Below are positions 17,366 through 25,342 of a stretch of 27,987 nt of DNA, piece by piece (positions within the stretch are counted from its first letter, which is position 1; each line of letters begins with the position of its first letter). A model generated the notes under the pieces. That model saw only the letters and a list, made by a program, of their open reading frames with translations, ran no database searches and was not told the DNA's origin. The translations under genes and the position numbers were made by a program. The DNA is taken from assembly GCA_004556005.1 (NCBI GenBank), contig SFJA01000035.1, positions 1 to 27,987 of the forward strand, read 5' to 3'. Source of the DNA: Bacteroidales bacterium (GTDB taxonomy: Bacteria; Bacteroidota; Bacteroidia; Bacteroidales; UBA932).

Positions 17366-18358
17366 TTATTGCTGGAGGGCCTTCCAGAGTTCGTCCTTGA
17401 GTTTGTCGAGTCCCTGTCCGTTTACCGCCGAGATAAATATGTGCGGGATGCGCTTCGGCAGATGCCGGGCGAGTTCCTTTTCTATCTCTGAATCGATGAT
17501 ATCGCACTTCGTAATCGCGAGAATTCGTTGTTTGTCAAGCAGTTCCGGATTGTACATCTTGAGCTCTTCAAGCAGGGTCTTGTAGCTTGCGTTGATGTCG
17601 TCTTCCTCGCAGCTCACCATAAAGAGCAGTACGCTGTTTCTTTCGATATGCCTAAGGAAGCGAGTTCCTATGCCCTTTCCTTCGTGCGCGCCTTCTATGA
17701 TGCCCGGTATGTCAGCCATTACGAAAGACCTGCCGTCGTGGTATTTGACTATGCCCAGATTCGGCTCCAGGGTGGTAAACGCATAATTGGCAATCTTAGG
17801 CTTTGCCGATGTGATGCTGGCCAGCAGGGTGGACTTGCCAGCATTCGGGAACCCGACCAGGCCCACGTCCGCAAGCAGCTTGAGCTCAAGCACAAATACG
17901 CCTTCTTCCCCGTCTTCTCCCGGCTGCGCGTAACGCGGCGTCTGGTTGGTAGGGGACTTGAAGTGGTCGTTGCCCCAGCCTCCACGTCCGCCGCGACAGA
18001 GAATCTTTTCTTCACCGGCTTCCATCATATCGAAGAGCACCTCGCCCGACTCCCCGTCCTTAACGACAGTCCCGACAGGAACGTCCAGATAGATGTCCGT
18101 GCCGTTCTTGCCCTTCATCAGCGCCGCTCCGCCCTTCTCCCCGTCATCCGCCTTGATGTTCTTGCGGTATTTAAGGTGAATGAGTGTCCAGAACTGAGGG
18201 TTGGCCCTGAGAATAATGTGACCGCCTCTGCCGCCGTCACCTCCGTCCGGACCGCCCTTCGGAATGTATTTTGCCCTGTGCAGGTGCATGGACCCCGCCC
18301 CTCCGTGCCCGGAAGAGCAATATATCTTTACATAGTCTATGAAGTTCGAATCGGCCAT
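17366..18358 (-). CDS. obgE: Obg/CgtA ribosome-associated GTPase
   Basis: A 330-residue essential GTPase linked to 50S ribosomal subunit assembly and stress signalling. The N-terminal Gly-rich OBG domain (1-158) has the typical GGDGGRGG loops. The G domain has GFPNAGKS (G1, 169-176), a TT pair in switch I (195-196), DIPG (G3, 216-219), TKCD (G4, 283-286, in place of NKxD) and ISAVNG (G5). The protein ends at the G domain without the C-terminal OCT domain, which is normal for this phylum. In many Bacteroidales obgE directly follows hpt and adk; here those genes are about 7 kb away. It has a leader of about 125 bases containing inverted repeats. Confidence 0.95.
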   Translation of the reverse strand: MADSNFIDYVKIYCSSGHGGAGSMHLHRAKYIPKGGPDGGDGGRGGHIILRANPQFWTLIHLKYRKNIKADDGEKGGAALMKGKNGTDIYLDVPVGTVVKDGESGEVLFDMMEAGEEKILCRGGRGGWGNDHFKSPTNQTPRYAQPGEDGEEGVFVLELKLLADVGLVGFPNAGKSTLLASITSAKPKIANYAFTTLEPNLGIVKYHDGRSFVMADIPGIIEGAHEGKGIGTRFLRHIERNSVLLFMVSCEEDDINASYKTLLEELKMYNPELLDKQRILAITKCDIIDSEIEKELARHLPKRIPHIFISAVNGQGLDKLKDELWKALQQ

Positions 18359-18403
18359 ATCTGTTTAATTATCAGTAATTTGGTTTATGTCTCAAAGTGC
18401 TCG

Positions 18404-18437
18404 TGCAACAGATATGCAACAAAGTTGTTTTGTTGCA
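18404..18437 (-). repeat. Alternative-pairing repeats in the obgE leader
   Basis: On the + strand TGCAACA occurs at 18404-18410 and 18415-18421, and its reverse complement TGTTGCA at 18431-18437. The nearer pair extends to a perfect 10-bp hairpin (18414-18423 with 18429-18438) with a 5-base loop. In the obgE transcript the first arm could pair with either downstream copy. Confidence 0.5.
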
Positions 18438-18487
18438 TGGACTTTGGTTTGATACGGTCAATTTCCGCATCTCATTAATCTAATATG

Positions 18488-18495
18488 CAAAGATA
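18488..18495 (-). promoter_or_regulatory. Candidate -7 box of obgE
   Basis: TATCTTTG on the - strand is an exact TAnnTTTG match. It would start transcription near 18482, about 125 bases before the ATG at 18358. The nearest upstream TTTG is 26 bases away, longer than usual. The gene-free stretch 18359-18634 holds only this box and the hairpin repeats. Confidence 0.45.
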
Positions 18496-18634
18496 ATGAA
18501 AATCACTGACTATGGTACACGCAAATATGGTGGAAAACGGCAATCTGTTCTCGGCTCATAGGCGGGACCACGCCGATGGTGGCTATCTCAAGCTATGGAT
18601 TCCCGAGTCCCCAAACGCCTCTGCCTCGCCTGGA

Positions 18635-19852
18635 TTACTCGATGCCAAATTCGAATGACTTGTCGTACTCCCTGAGTATGGACATCTTTACGGTTCTTTT
18701 GCTGAGGTTAAACACCTCTGACCACTGGGTAAAGCCGGTGCTCAGTTCGCTTTCCGGACCTTGTGCAACTTTACGCAGGAGCTCCATCGCCTGAGAAGAA
18801 TCTAACTTGTAGTTGCTTGCAGCGAGATTGGCGCTCAGGATATTGTAGCGGTCCTTTCCGTGCTTCGAGTGCAGGCTTCCGTCAGGGGAGTCGGACATGG
18901 AAGGGGAAGCGTAGAAATTGGTTACAAAGCGCCATGCGTCTTTTCCCTTGAGCACTTCCATCTTGGTAGGATACTCGTCGCTGTCGAGAGGATCGTTCTT
19001 GACATATTCTACTATAGCATAGTCTCCCGTGGCATCAGCCATAAAGTAATGATAGCTAGCCGGATCGTCATCCATCCACATATTGTACTGCTTCAGCATC
19101 TCAACGGCCTCATTGACTGTGCTGGCCCTGTCAAGCAGCATTCGCATTGCTACGGTGGTGAAAATGTTTTTCTTGCCCTCTTCCTGCTGGCGGGTAGGCT
19201 TGCCGTCAAGCTTCAGGACGCTGATTGCAAATCCGTCTTCGTTGATTCCGTCCAGAAGAAGGTAAGGAAGGGCCATAAGCATAGAGAGGTCAGATTCTCC
19301 GTCAGTATAGAACCCGCTCTTGTAGTTGATGAATTGTCCGTCAACGAAGGAAACTGACTTTTTCCCTCCAACCGGTGCGGTATGGACAACAATTGCAGGA
19401 ATCATCACCCTTTCTCCATTTTTGTCCTTGTGGTTGAAGTCAAAGTTCCTGCCCATCAAGAAGTTGTTCGTAGCTGGATCAGTACAGGCAAAAACGCTGC
19501 AGGATGCATTGAAACTCAAGCTGGTGTTCTTGCCCGGTATTCTGTCCATAAGGTGCTGCATCGTAAACTGAACCAATGATGTCGTACCCACGATATTTGC
19601 GTCAAGCGCTTCCTCGAGCTTGTAATCCACGGTGTAGGTCATTTCGTATATCCTGCCTTTGTCACCTTCAAGGTCCACCAGCGAATAAATCATATCAAGC
19701 TTATCCTGGTCGCTGATCAGTCCGGCCTTGTTAGATGTCGGAGTTGGCCCCGGATTATCCGGTTTTTCATTGCATGCGCCAAGCATAAGAACGGAAAGTG
19801 CAATCCCAGATAGCATTGCTATTTTGCAGCAGGAGAAATGTGTGTAGTTCAT
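18635..19852 (-). CDS. Lipoprotein Ntn hydrolase, choloylglycine hydrolase / acid-ceramidase type
   Basis: A 405-residue lipoprotein. I chose the ATG at 19852 because it puts the lipobox LMLGAC at Cys27; a longer in-frame start gives a poor signal. The core is a linear-amide C-N hydrolase (Ntn fold). The predicted nucleophile is Cys118 in FNASCSVF, followed by GRNFDF (R135, D138), NEDG, HYFMADATGDYAIVEY, VTNF (N312) and KDRYN (R335). Spacing from Cys to Arg and Asp agrees with bile-salt and penicillin-V acylases. The ~90 residues between anchor and Cys118 resemble the alpha chain that acid ceramidase and NAAA retain after self-cleavage. It should cleave an amide such as a bile salt, N-acyl amino acid or ceramide; the sequence does not say which. 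Confidence 0.83.
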   Translation of the reverse strand: MNYTHFSCCKIAMLSGIALSVLMLGACNEKPDNPGPTPTSNKAGLISDQDKLDMIYSLVDLEGDKGRIYEMTYTVDYKLEEALDANIVGTTSLVQFTMQHLMDRIPGKNTSLSFNASCSVFACTDPATNNFLMGRNFDFNHKDKNGERVMIPAIVVHTAPVGGKKSVSFVDGQFINYKSGFYTDGESDLSMLMALPYLLLDGINEDGFAISVLKLDGKPTRQQEEGKKNIFTTVAMRMLLDRASTVNEAVEMLKQYNMWMDDDPASYHYFMADATGDYAIVEYVKNDPLDSDEYPTKMEVLKGKDAWRFVTNFYASPSMSDSPDGSLHSKHGKDRYNILSANLAASNYKLDSSQAMELLRKVAQGPESELSTGFTQWSEVFNLSKRTVKMSILREYDKSFEFGIE

Positions 19853-19940
19853 AATCGTATCTTTAATTTGTTTTGTGTACAAAATCATCAATACGAATTT
19901 ATAAAACTTATTCCTAATTAACTATCCCGCCTTTCCGATT

Positions 19941-19976
19941 TTGACGATTAGACAACAAATTGATGATTAGTCAACA
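19941..19976. repeat. 19-base direct repeat upstream of the Ntn hydrolase gene
   Basis: TTGACGATTAGACAACA (19941-19957) recurs as TTGATGATTAGTCAACA (19960-19976) with two mismatches in 17 and a 19-base period. It sits about 90-125 bases before the Ntn hydrolase start and just past the mltD stop. It is a possible activator or repressor site. Confidence 0.4.
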
Positions 19977-19985
19977 CTTTTCCCG

Positions 19986-21392
19986 TTATTTGTAGATATA
20001 TAGTATCTGCCCGACCCTCAGTTTGTCTGACTTGAGATTGTTCCAGGACTTCAACTGTTTCACGGTCACGTGATGACGCGACGCGATGCGCCCAAGATAG
20101 TCACCCTCCTTGACCTTGTAAACTATCCTGTTGTCCGGTCTGGTGCTTTTGCCACTGCTCGCCGCCTTGATGACATCTGACTCGAACAACTCAGCCGCAC
20201 GATGCCCGTACAAGCTGTCAGGATGCGCATCCATAAACGGACCGCACCAGTTGTAAGGCAGTTTGAGCGCATATTTCCTGCTCGCAGTACCGGGTATCAC
20301 CTCATATATATACTGCGGATTGAGGTGCTTGACAATGTCCATAGGCACGCCAACCACCTCGTTTATCTGAGCGAAGTGCAGTTTCCTGTCTATCATAAAG
20401 GTATCAACAGCAGCCGGCATCCCCACATCCTGAGGCTCTATGCCATATTCCCTGTAATATGTCATAGCATACATAACTCCCACAAATGCAGGTACATAGC
20501 CTCTTGTTTCCCTTTTCAGGTAAGGGTAGATATCCCAAAAATTCCTGCTTCCGGCAGCACGCTTGATGGCTTTCATAATATTTCCCGCCCCGCAGTTGTA
20601 CGAACTTATTGCAAGCGACCAGTCACCGAAGGTCCTGTAAGCGTCCCTCAGATATCGCGCTGCTGCATCGCTTGCTTTTTCCACGTCCAGACGGTCATCG
20701 ATAAAGGAATTGATTTCCAGACCATAACCCTTGGCCGTGTTGAACATGAATTGCCATATTCCCCTGGCCCCGGCAGGTGAGGTCGCGACCGGATTGAGCA
20801 TAGATTCCACGACCGCCATATACTTGAGCTCCAGCGGCAGTCCGTAGCGGGCGAGAGTTTCTTCGAATATAGGAAAATAGTACTTGCTTAGTCCAATAAT
20901 GCGGCCCATGGTGCTTTTTCGCTTCTCTGCATAAAGAATCATATAATTCTTCACAGTTTGGTCAAAAGGCAGCGCTATGGGACAATTCATTGCGGCGAGC
21001 CTTGCAATCATCACCGAGTCCGACACGTCTGAAGTAAAGACCTCCTCGGACATATCGTAGGTATTGACGCAATCCTCGAACTTCACTGCCGTAGCCTCGT
21101 ACCATTTTGCCAGCAGACTGTCGCTCGCCTGCGGGTCGAACGAAATCATAAGCCTCTCTATCTCAGGTCTTTTAGCGTCCTCAAGAGCTTTCAGGTGCTC
21201 AATGTGCTTGAGGCTGTCAGCCACTTGCAGGCTGTCCACCAGCGTCCGCAGCGAGTCGAGCGAATTTTTCAGTTTCTCGTTCTCCTCCGTGAGTTCCTTT
21301 CTGCTCGGCTTACCCCTCCGCGGCCCCTGTGCCACAAGCATTTGCGGCAGCAGCACCAAACAGGCGGCGAGTATGCACAGGACCTTTTTCAT
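19986..21392 (-). CDS. Membrane-bound lytic murein transglycosylase (MltD-like) with LysM
   Basis: A 468-residue exported enzyme. I chose the ATG at 21392 over a GTG at 21401 because MKKVLCILAACLVLLPQMLVAQ is a clean signal peptide. A charged, Leu-rich segment (~30-75) is a likely coiled coil. The transglycosylase domain (~165-330) has KYMAVVESMLNP with catalytic Glu196, SPAGARGIWQFM, and AISSYNCGAGN. A single C-terminal LysM domain (~423-468, YKVKEGDYLGRIASRHHV) binds peptidoglycan. It cleaves MurNAc-GlcNAc bonds to give 1,6-anhydro ends. It is the last gene of the parA-parB-DUF5683-transglycosylase cluster, nine bases after the DUF5683 stop. In related genomes a relA/spoT-type gene often follows; none is here. 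Confidence 0.9.
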   Translation of the reverse strand: MKKVLCILAACLVLLPQMLVAQGPRRGKPSRKELTEENEKLKNSLDSLRTLVDSLQVADSLKHIEHLKALEDAKRPEIERLMISFDPQASDSLLAKWYEATAVKFEDCVNTYDMSEEVFTSDVSDSVMIARLAAMNCPIALPFDQTVKNYMILYAEKRKSTMGRIIGLSKYYFPIFEETLARYGLPLELKYMAVVESMLNPVATSPAGARGIWQFMFNTAKGYGLEINSFIDDRLDVEKASDAAARYLRDAYRTFGDWSLAISSYNCGAGNIMKAIKRAAGSRNFWDIYPYLKRETRGYVPAFVGVMYAMTYYREYGIEPQDVGMPAAVDTFMIDRKLHFAQINEVVGVPMDIVKHLNPQYIYEVIPGTASRKYALKLPYNWCGPFMDAHPDSLYGHRAAELFESDVIKAASSGKSTRPDNRIVYKVKEGDYLGRIASRHHVTVKQLKSWNNLKSDKLRVGQILYIYK

Positions 21393-21401
21393 CACTGTCA
21401 C

Positions 21402-22493
21402 TTAAAAATTAAATTCTACCCTCAATCCGAATGCCGAAGGCATTGCAGCTGCAGGCGCCAGTCCCGACGGCATACCGGCTGCCAACCCCGACGGAACGCC
21501 GGCTGCCGACAACGCTCCGGGACCGTACAGGCTCCCGGCGGCTGAAGAAAACGCCTGGCCGTTGGTACGGACGCCTTGCTCTCCGGAGCATTGTCCCGCG
21601 GAGTGTGCAGAAAAAGCTGCAGGCGCTGTCAGCGGGGAAATGCTGTCAAAAGAGCTCTGTGAGCAGATTTGGACTCCGGCCGGTATCAAGGTAGGGGAGA
21701 TGTTGAACGAGAGGTCATCGTTGACCTCGAAGTCGTGCATATAGGCAAAGACATTGGCGTCGATTACCTGTATCAGGTACACCAGCAGGGTGGCAACTAT
21801 CGAGTAGTCCCTGTAGGTTCTGTAAATGTTTCTATAGTAAAGTGCCGTTTCGGCAGAAATAGGTCCTGTGTAGGACGAGCCCGCTGAAGCTTCAATGTAG
21901 ATGCGCCTGAATCTGTTGTAATTCAGCGTGTTGAAACGGTAATAGTACAGACAGGCTATGAGTCCTCCGTCATAAATGGGAATCTTCCACCACTCGCCGT
22001 TGTACGCCTGACCCAGTCCGGGAAGAAGTATGGAGTATAGAGTTGCCTTGCCTGCGTGTGGGTAAGGGTCCGGTTTGTAATTGATTACGCCGTCCATAAG
22101 AGTCGCCCAATAAGCCAGGCCGGCACCTGCGAAACAGTACTTTGCAATGTCATTGCGTCCCGTGCGGTTGAAATAAACTCCCGCTCCGGCGCTTCCGAGT
22201 ATGCTGCCGTAAACCAGAGGCAGTTTCCAATAGTCCCTGTTGTATATCTGCTGGCCTCCGATAAAGACGGTCGAGCCTCCGAACAGGGTGCCGATCCGGG
22301 CTTCGCGTTCGTGTTTCAAGCCCCCGAAATACTCCTCGAAGGAAAACAGCTTCTCGACCGAATCTTTCTGGGCTTTCGGGTCGTCGTTGTTGTAACTCTG
22401 CGAGAATGCATCCTTCTTGAACTGTGCCCGGCCACAAGGCGCAAACACGGCTACAAGGAACATAATCAGTACTATGGAGGCGAATCTCTTCAT
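21402..22493 (-). CDS. DUF5683 membrane protein with low-complexity C-terminal insert
   Basis: A 363-residue envelope protein. It has a signal peptide (MKRFASIVLIMFLVAVFAPC) and the DUF5683 core: KATLYSILLPGLGQAYN, EWWKIPIYDGG, YRNIYRTYRDYSIVATLL, and IDANVFAYMHDFEVNDDLSF...SPTLIP. Normally the protein ends soon after that with a short beta strand. Here about 80 residues rich in Ala, Ser, Gly and Pro are inserted before the closing GLRVEFNF, including PSGLAAGMPSGLAPAAAMPS. Function is unknown. Its fixed place after parB and before a transglycosylase suggests an envelope role tied to growth or division. The start lies two bases after the parB stop. Confidence 0.82.
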   Translation of the reverse strand: MKRFASIVLIMFLVAVFAPCGRAQFKKDAFSQSYNNDDPKAQKDSVEKLFSFEEYFGGLKHEREARIGTLFGGSTVFIGGQQIYNRDYWKLPLVYGSILGSAGAGVYFNRTGRNDIAKYCFAGAGLAYWATLMDGVINYKPDPYPHAGKATLYSILLPGLGQAYNGEWWKIPIYDGGLIACLYYYRFNTLNYNRFRRIYIEASAGSSYTGPISAETALYYRNIYRTYRDYSIVATLLVYLIQVIDANVFAYMHDFEVNDDLSFNISPTLIPAGVQICSQSSFDSISPLTAPAAFSAHSAGQCSGEQGVRTNGQAFSSAAGSLYGPGALSAAGVPSGLAAGMPSGLAPAAAMPSAFGLRVEFNF

Positions 22494-22495
22494 TT

Positions 22496-23434
22496 TCAGC
22501 TGATTTTCTCGAGAGCGGCAAGGAATGCGTCAACTTCCGCGTCAGAGTTGAACCTGATGGTCAGGGAACCCTTTCCGGAAGCGCTGCGCTTGAGTGAAAT
22601 GTCATTGCTGAAATATGGACTGAGACGGCCTGCAAGCCGGTTGTAATTGTCCGGAAGAGTATGGTCCTTCGGCTTGTCCTTGTCTTTAGGCAGTGCGTCC
22701 GGCGTGAGCTGTATTTTGCGCACGAGCGCTTCCAACTGCCTGACTGACAGACCGTCACGTATTACGAGGTCGCAGAGCTTGTTTTGGACTTCAGGGTCAT
22801 TGATGGCAAGCATGGCCTTGGCGTGCCCCGTGCTGATTACTCCGACCTTTAGGTCGTGCTGAGCCTTTGCCGAGAGTTTGAGCAGTCTGAGAGTGTTTGC
22901 TATGGTCGAGCGGTCCTTTCCGACCCTTTCCGCCATCTGGTCCTGGGTGTACTGGCATTCGTCAATCAGCCTCTGGTAGCTCAGTGCCAGTTCTATAGGG
23001 TTGAGGTCTGAACGCTGGATGTTCTCGACCAGAGCCATTTCAAGCATGGCCCTGTCGTTTGCATCGCGCACGTAGGCGGGTACCATGGTCATTCCTGCCA
23101 GTCTGCAGGCCCTGAAACGCCTCTCTCCGCTGATGATCTGATAGTGCCCGTCAGGCATACGGCGAAGCGTGATAGGCTGAATGAGACCGAGACTCCTTAT
23201 GGATGCAGCAAGTTCTTCCAGTTCGGTCTGGTCAAAGGTCAGTCGCGGCTGGAACGGGTTGGGATCCACCGCGTCAACGGGCACACGATATACTTCCGCC
23301 CCGTCGGTACGGGTAGTGGCGGCACTGTGCACCTCCTTGTTGACATAACCTACGGGTTTGCGTATCTGATCTGCGTTAGGGACGTCTCCGAGTATTGCTC
23401 CAAGTCCCTTTCCAAGTCTCGGTTCCTTGCTCAT
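22496..23434 (-). CDS. parB: Chromosome-partitioning protein ParB
   Basis: A 312-residue centromere-binding CTP-dependent clamp protein. The N-terminus has the short ParA-activating segment typical of chromosomal ParB (RLGKGLGAIL). The ParB/Srx core has NPFQPR, GERRFRA (103-109, CTP binding) and ENIQR (137-141). A helix-turn-helix follows (~163-186, MAERVGKDRSTIANTLRLLK). The basic region and C-terminal dimer domain finish the protein. It sits nine bases downstream of parA. No parS site was found in the window. Confidence 0.95.
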   Translation of the reverse strand: MSKEPRLGKGLGAILGDVPNADQIRKPVGYVNKEVHSAATTRTDGAEVYRVPVDAVDPNPFQPRLTFDQTELEELAASIRSLGLIQPITLRRMPDGHYQIISGERRFRACRLAGMTMVPAYVRDANDRAMLEMALVENIQRSDLNPIELALSYQRLIDECQYTQDQMAERVGKDRSTIANTLRLLKLSAKAQHDLKVGVISTGHAKAMLAINDPEVQNKLCDLVIRDGLSVRQLEALVRKIQLTPDALPKDKDKPKDHTLPDNYNRLAGRLSPYFSNDISLKRSASGKGSLTIRFNSDAEVDAFLAALEKIS

Positions 23435-23443
23435 ATAATTGTT

Positions 23444-24220
23444 TTATACAGTCTGTCCGTTTCTTTCCAATACCTCTCTCGCCAGGCTGAGATAGTTGCT
23501 TGAGCCTATGCTCATCACTTCATACAATATGATAGGCTTGCCGTGCGAAGGCGCTTCGCTGAGGCGTATATTGCGCTGGATGATGGTTTTGAACACCATA
23601 TCCTGAAAGTGTTCGCGCAATTCCTGCACCACCTGGGTGTGGACCTTGGTCCTGCCGTCGAACATCGTTACTACAAAGCCCTCGATGGTCAGCTTCGGGT
23701 TGACCCCGCTCTGGACCAGCCTGATGGTCTGCAGCAGCTTGCCGAGACCCTCGAGAGCAAAGAATTCGGGTTGGACGGGGATGATGACCGAGTCGGCCGC
23801 AGTGAGGGTGTTGACTGTGATGAGTCCCAGGGAAGGGGAGCAGTCGATGATGATGTAGTCGTAGCGGTCCCTTATGGGCATCAGCGCCTTGCGCATCACG
23901 CTCTCCCTGTCGGGCATCTCCAGCATTTCTATCTCGGCACCCACGAGGTTGATGTGGGAAGGAATCATATGCAGTCCGGCGAGTTCCGTCTGTATCAGGG
24001 CGTCCTCTACGTCGATCTTGCCTATCATAACCTCGTACAGCGTGCGCTGCTCGTCATTGTCAGGCGAGAAGTTCAGACCCGAAGTCGTGTTGGCCTGAGG
24101 ATCGGCGTCGATTATCAGGACTTTGCGTTCCAGCACGGCAAGCGAGGCAGCGAGGTTTATCGCAGTCGTGGTTTTGCCGACACCGCCTTTCTGGTTGGCT
24201 ATCGCTATGACTTTTCCCAT
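23444..24220 (-). CDS. parA: Chromosome-partitioning ATPase ParA (Soj)
   Basis: A 258-residue deviant-Walker ATPase that moves ParB-bound origins. The Walker A box is KGGVGKTT (11-18), with VLIIDADPQANTTSGL for switch I and YIIIDCSPSLG for Walker B; the later RNIRLSEAPSHG is typical of Soj. It lacks the N-terminal DNA-binding extension of plasmid ParA proteins, which fits a chromosomal role. It is the first gene of a four-gene cluster and diverges from the lipid kinase gene. Confidence 0.95.
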   Translation of the reverse strand: MGKVIAIANQKGGVGKTTTAINLAASLAVLERKVLIIDADPQANTTSGLNFSPDNDEQRTLYEVMIGKIDVEDALIQTELAGLHMIPSHINLVGAEIEMLEMPDRESVMRKALMPIRDRYDYIIIDCSPSLGLITVNTLTAADSVIIPVQPEFFALEGLGKLLQTIRLVQSGVNPKLTIEGFVVTMFDGRTKVHTQVVQELREHFQDMVFKTIIQRNIRLSEAPSHGKPIILYEVMSIGSSNYLSLAREVLERNGQTV

Positions 24221-24242
24221 ATAATGTTGTTTTATAAGAAGA

Positions 24243-24250
24243 CAAAATTA
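24243..24250 (-). promoter_or_regulatory. Candidate -7 box of the parA cluster
   Basis: TAATTTTG on the - strand matches TAnnTTTG and would give a leader of about 20 bases before the parA ATG at 24220. No well-spaced -33 TTTG is seen. Confidence 0.45.
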
Positions 24251-24262
24251 CGAAAATATTTT

Positions 24263-24270
24263 TACTTTTG
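24263..24270 (+). promoter_or_regulatory. Candidate -7 box of the lipid kinase gene
   Basis: TACTTTTG matches TAnnTTTG and ends 17 bases before the ATG at 24288. It lies back to back with the parA box, 12 bases away. No clear -33 element is seen. Confidence 0.45.
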
Positions 24271-24287
24271 TACTACAAAGCACAGTT

Positions 24288-25253
24288 ATGACCGATATCA
24301 ATAAAACCTGGTACTGCATAGTCAATCCGCGGGCAGGCTCCGGAAAGACCATGTCGGCGTGGATTCCGGCAGAAAGGAAACTGGAAAAGCTCGGGGTTCC
24401 TTTCATTACCGAATATACCGACTACAAAAAGCACGCTACAAGTCTGGCGTATGAGGCGGCGCGTGCGGGATACCGTCGTTTTGCGGCAGTTGGAGGCGAC
24501 GGTTCGCTCCACGAGATGTTCAGCGGAATCTGCCGTTTCTGCGAGGACAGCGGAACTTCCACTTCACAGTTCTACGTGGCAGTGGTTCCAATAGGTTCAG
24601 GTAACGACTGGATCAAGTCGCTTGGCGTGAGCGGGACTGCAAAGGACATTGCAGAAATAATCGGGGCAGAATCTTTCCAGTCTATGGACGTGGTCGGGGT
24701 GAGCCTCGATGGGGGAGTGCGCTGCTATATGGCCAACGTGGGAGGCACAGGTTTTGACTCGCACGTCTGCAAGAGGGTCAACCAGAAGAAGGAGAGGGGT
24801 TTGCGCGGCAAGGGAATCTATTTCAGTTCGCTCATACGTTCCATCCTGACTATCAAGCCTATACGCATCCATGTCGTTGCTGACGGCAAGTCTGTATTTG
24901 AAGGCGAATGCTATTCTGTTGCCCTTGGCAACGGATGCTACAGCGGCAGCGGTATGCGTCAGGTCCCGAATGCGGAACTGAATGACGGCCTTCTGGACGT
25001 GATGATAGTTCCCAAGCTCAAGATAGGAACGATATTCAAGGAGGTCCCGCGTCTGTTCAGGGGCACGCTCGACCAGTGCGACAAGGTCGTCAACCTGCGA
25101 TGCAAGGAAATAGTCATCACCCCTTTGGATAACAATTCTGAAGACATTGTGGAGGTTGACGGTGAGGTCGAGGGACGCCTGCCGCTGCGTATCAGTCTGG
25201 ATGGCAGGAAGATAAATGTCATTGCCAGCCGCAGGCGAGGTCGCCGCAAATGA
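24288..25253 (+). CDS. Diacylglycerol/sphingosine kinase-family lipid kinase
   Basis: A 321-residue soluble or membrane-associated kinase of the DAGK catalytic / LCB5-YegS family. Motifs are CIVNPRAGSGK (nucleotide loop), VGGDGSLHEM (69-73, catalytic GGDGS/T motif), VPIGSGND (103-107), NVGGTGFD, and a C-terminal VEVDGE strand. The family phosphorylates lipid alcohols with ATP. Because Bacteroidales make sphingolipids, a sphingoid base is as plausible a substrate as diacylglycerol; the sequence does not decide. It has its own promoter diverging from parA and ends at a shared terminator with adk. Confidence 0.88.
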   Translation: MTDINKTWYCIVNPRAGSGKTMSAWIPAERKLEKLGVPFITEYTDYKKHATSLAYEAARAGYRRFAAVGGDGSLHEMFSGICRFCEDSGTSTSQFYVAVVPIGSGNDWIKSLGVSGTAKDIAEIIGAESFQSMDVVGVSLDGGVRCYMANVGGTGFDSHVCKRVNQKKERGLRGKGIYFSSLIRSILTIKPIRIHVVADGKSVFEGECYSVALGNGCYSGSGMRQVPNAELNDGLLDVMIVPKLKIGTIFKEVPRLFRGTLDQCDKVVNLRCKEIVITPLDNNSEDIVEVDGEVEGRLPLRISLDGRKINVIASRRRGRRK

Positions 25254-25277
25254 TGGAGATACAATAAGAAACTTAAT

Positions 25278-25326
25278 AAGAAACTGACCTTCAAGCACAT
25301 CGGCCTTGAGGTCAGTTTCTTTATTT
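25278..25326. terminator. Bidirectional terminator between lipid kinase and adk
   Basis: AAGAAACTGACC (25278-25289) pairs perfectly with GGTCAGTTTCTT (25310-25321). Five further pairs follow after a one-base bulge. A- and T-rich flanks on both sides let it serve both convergent genes. Confidence 0.75.
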
Positions 25327-25342
25327 AGACAAAGTCCCGTGC

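Noticed and set aside
17528..18478. Open frame of 316 codons on the + strand over obgE
   Set aside because: It is antisense to an unmistakable Obg GTPase and has no domain features of its own.
18512..18658. Small + strand frame of 48 codons between obgE and the Ntn hydrolase gene
   Set aside because: It has no ribosome-binding site, promoter or recognisable family, and it overlaps the Ntn hydrolase stop. It could be tested by conservation, but I cannot support it as a gene.
20055..20075. parS-like TGTTTCACG near the par genes
   Set aside because: Only the left half of the palindrome TGTTTCACGTGAAACA matches, and it lies in the conserved LysM coding region of the transglycosylase gene.
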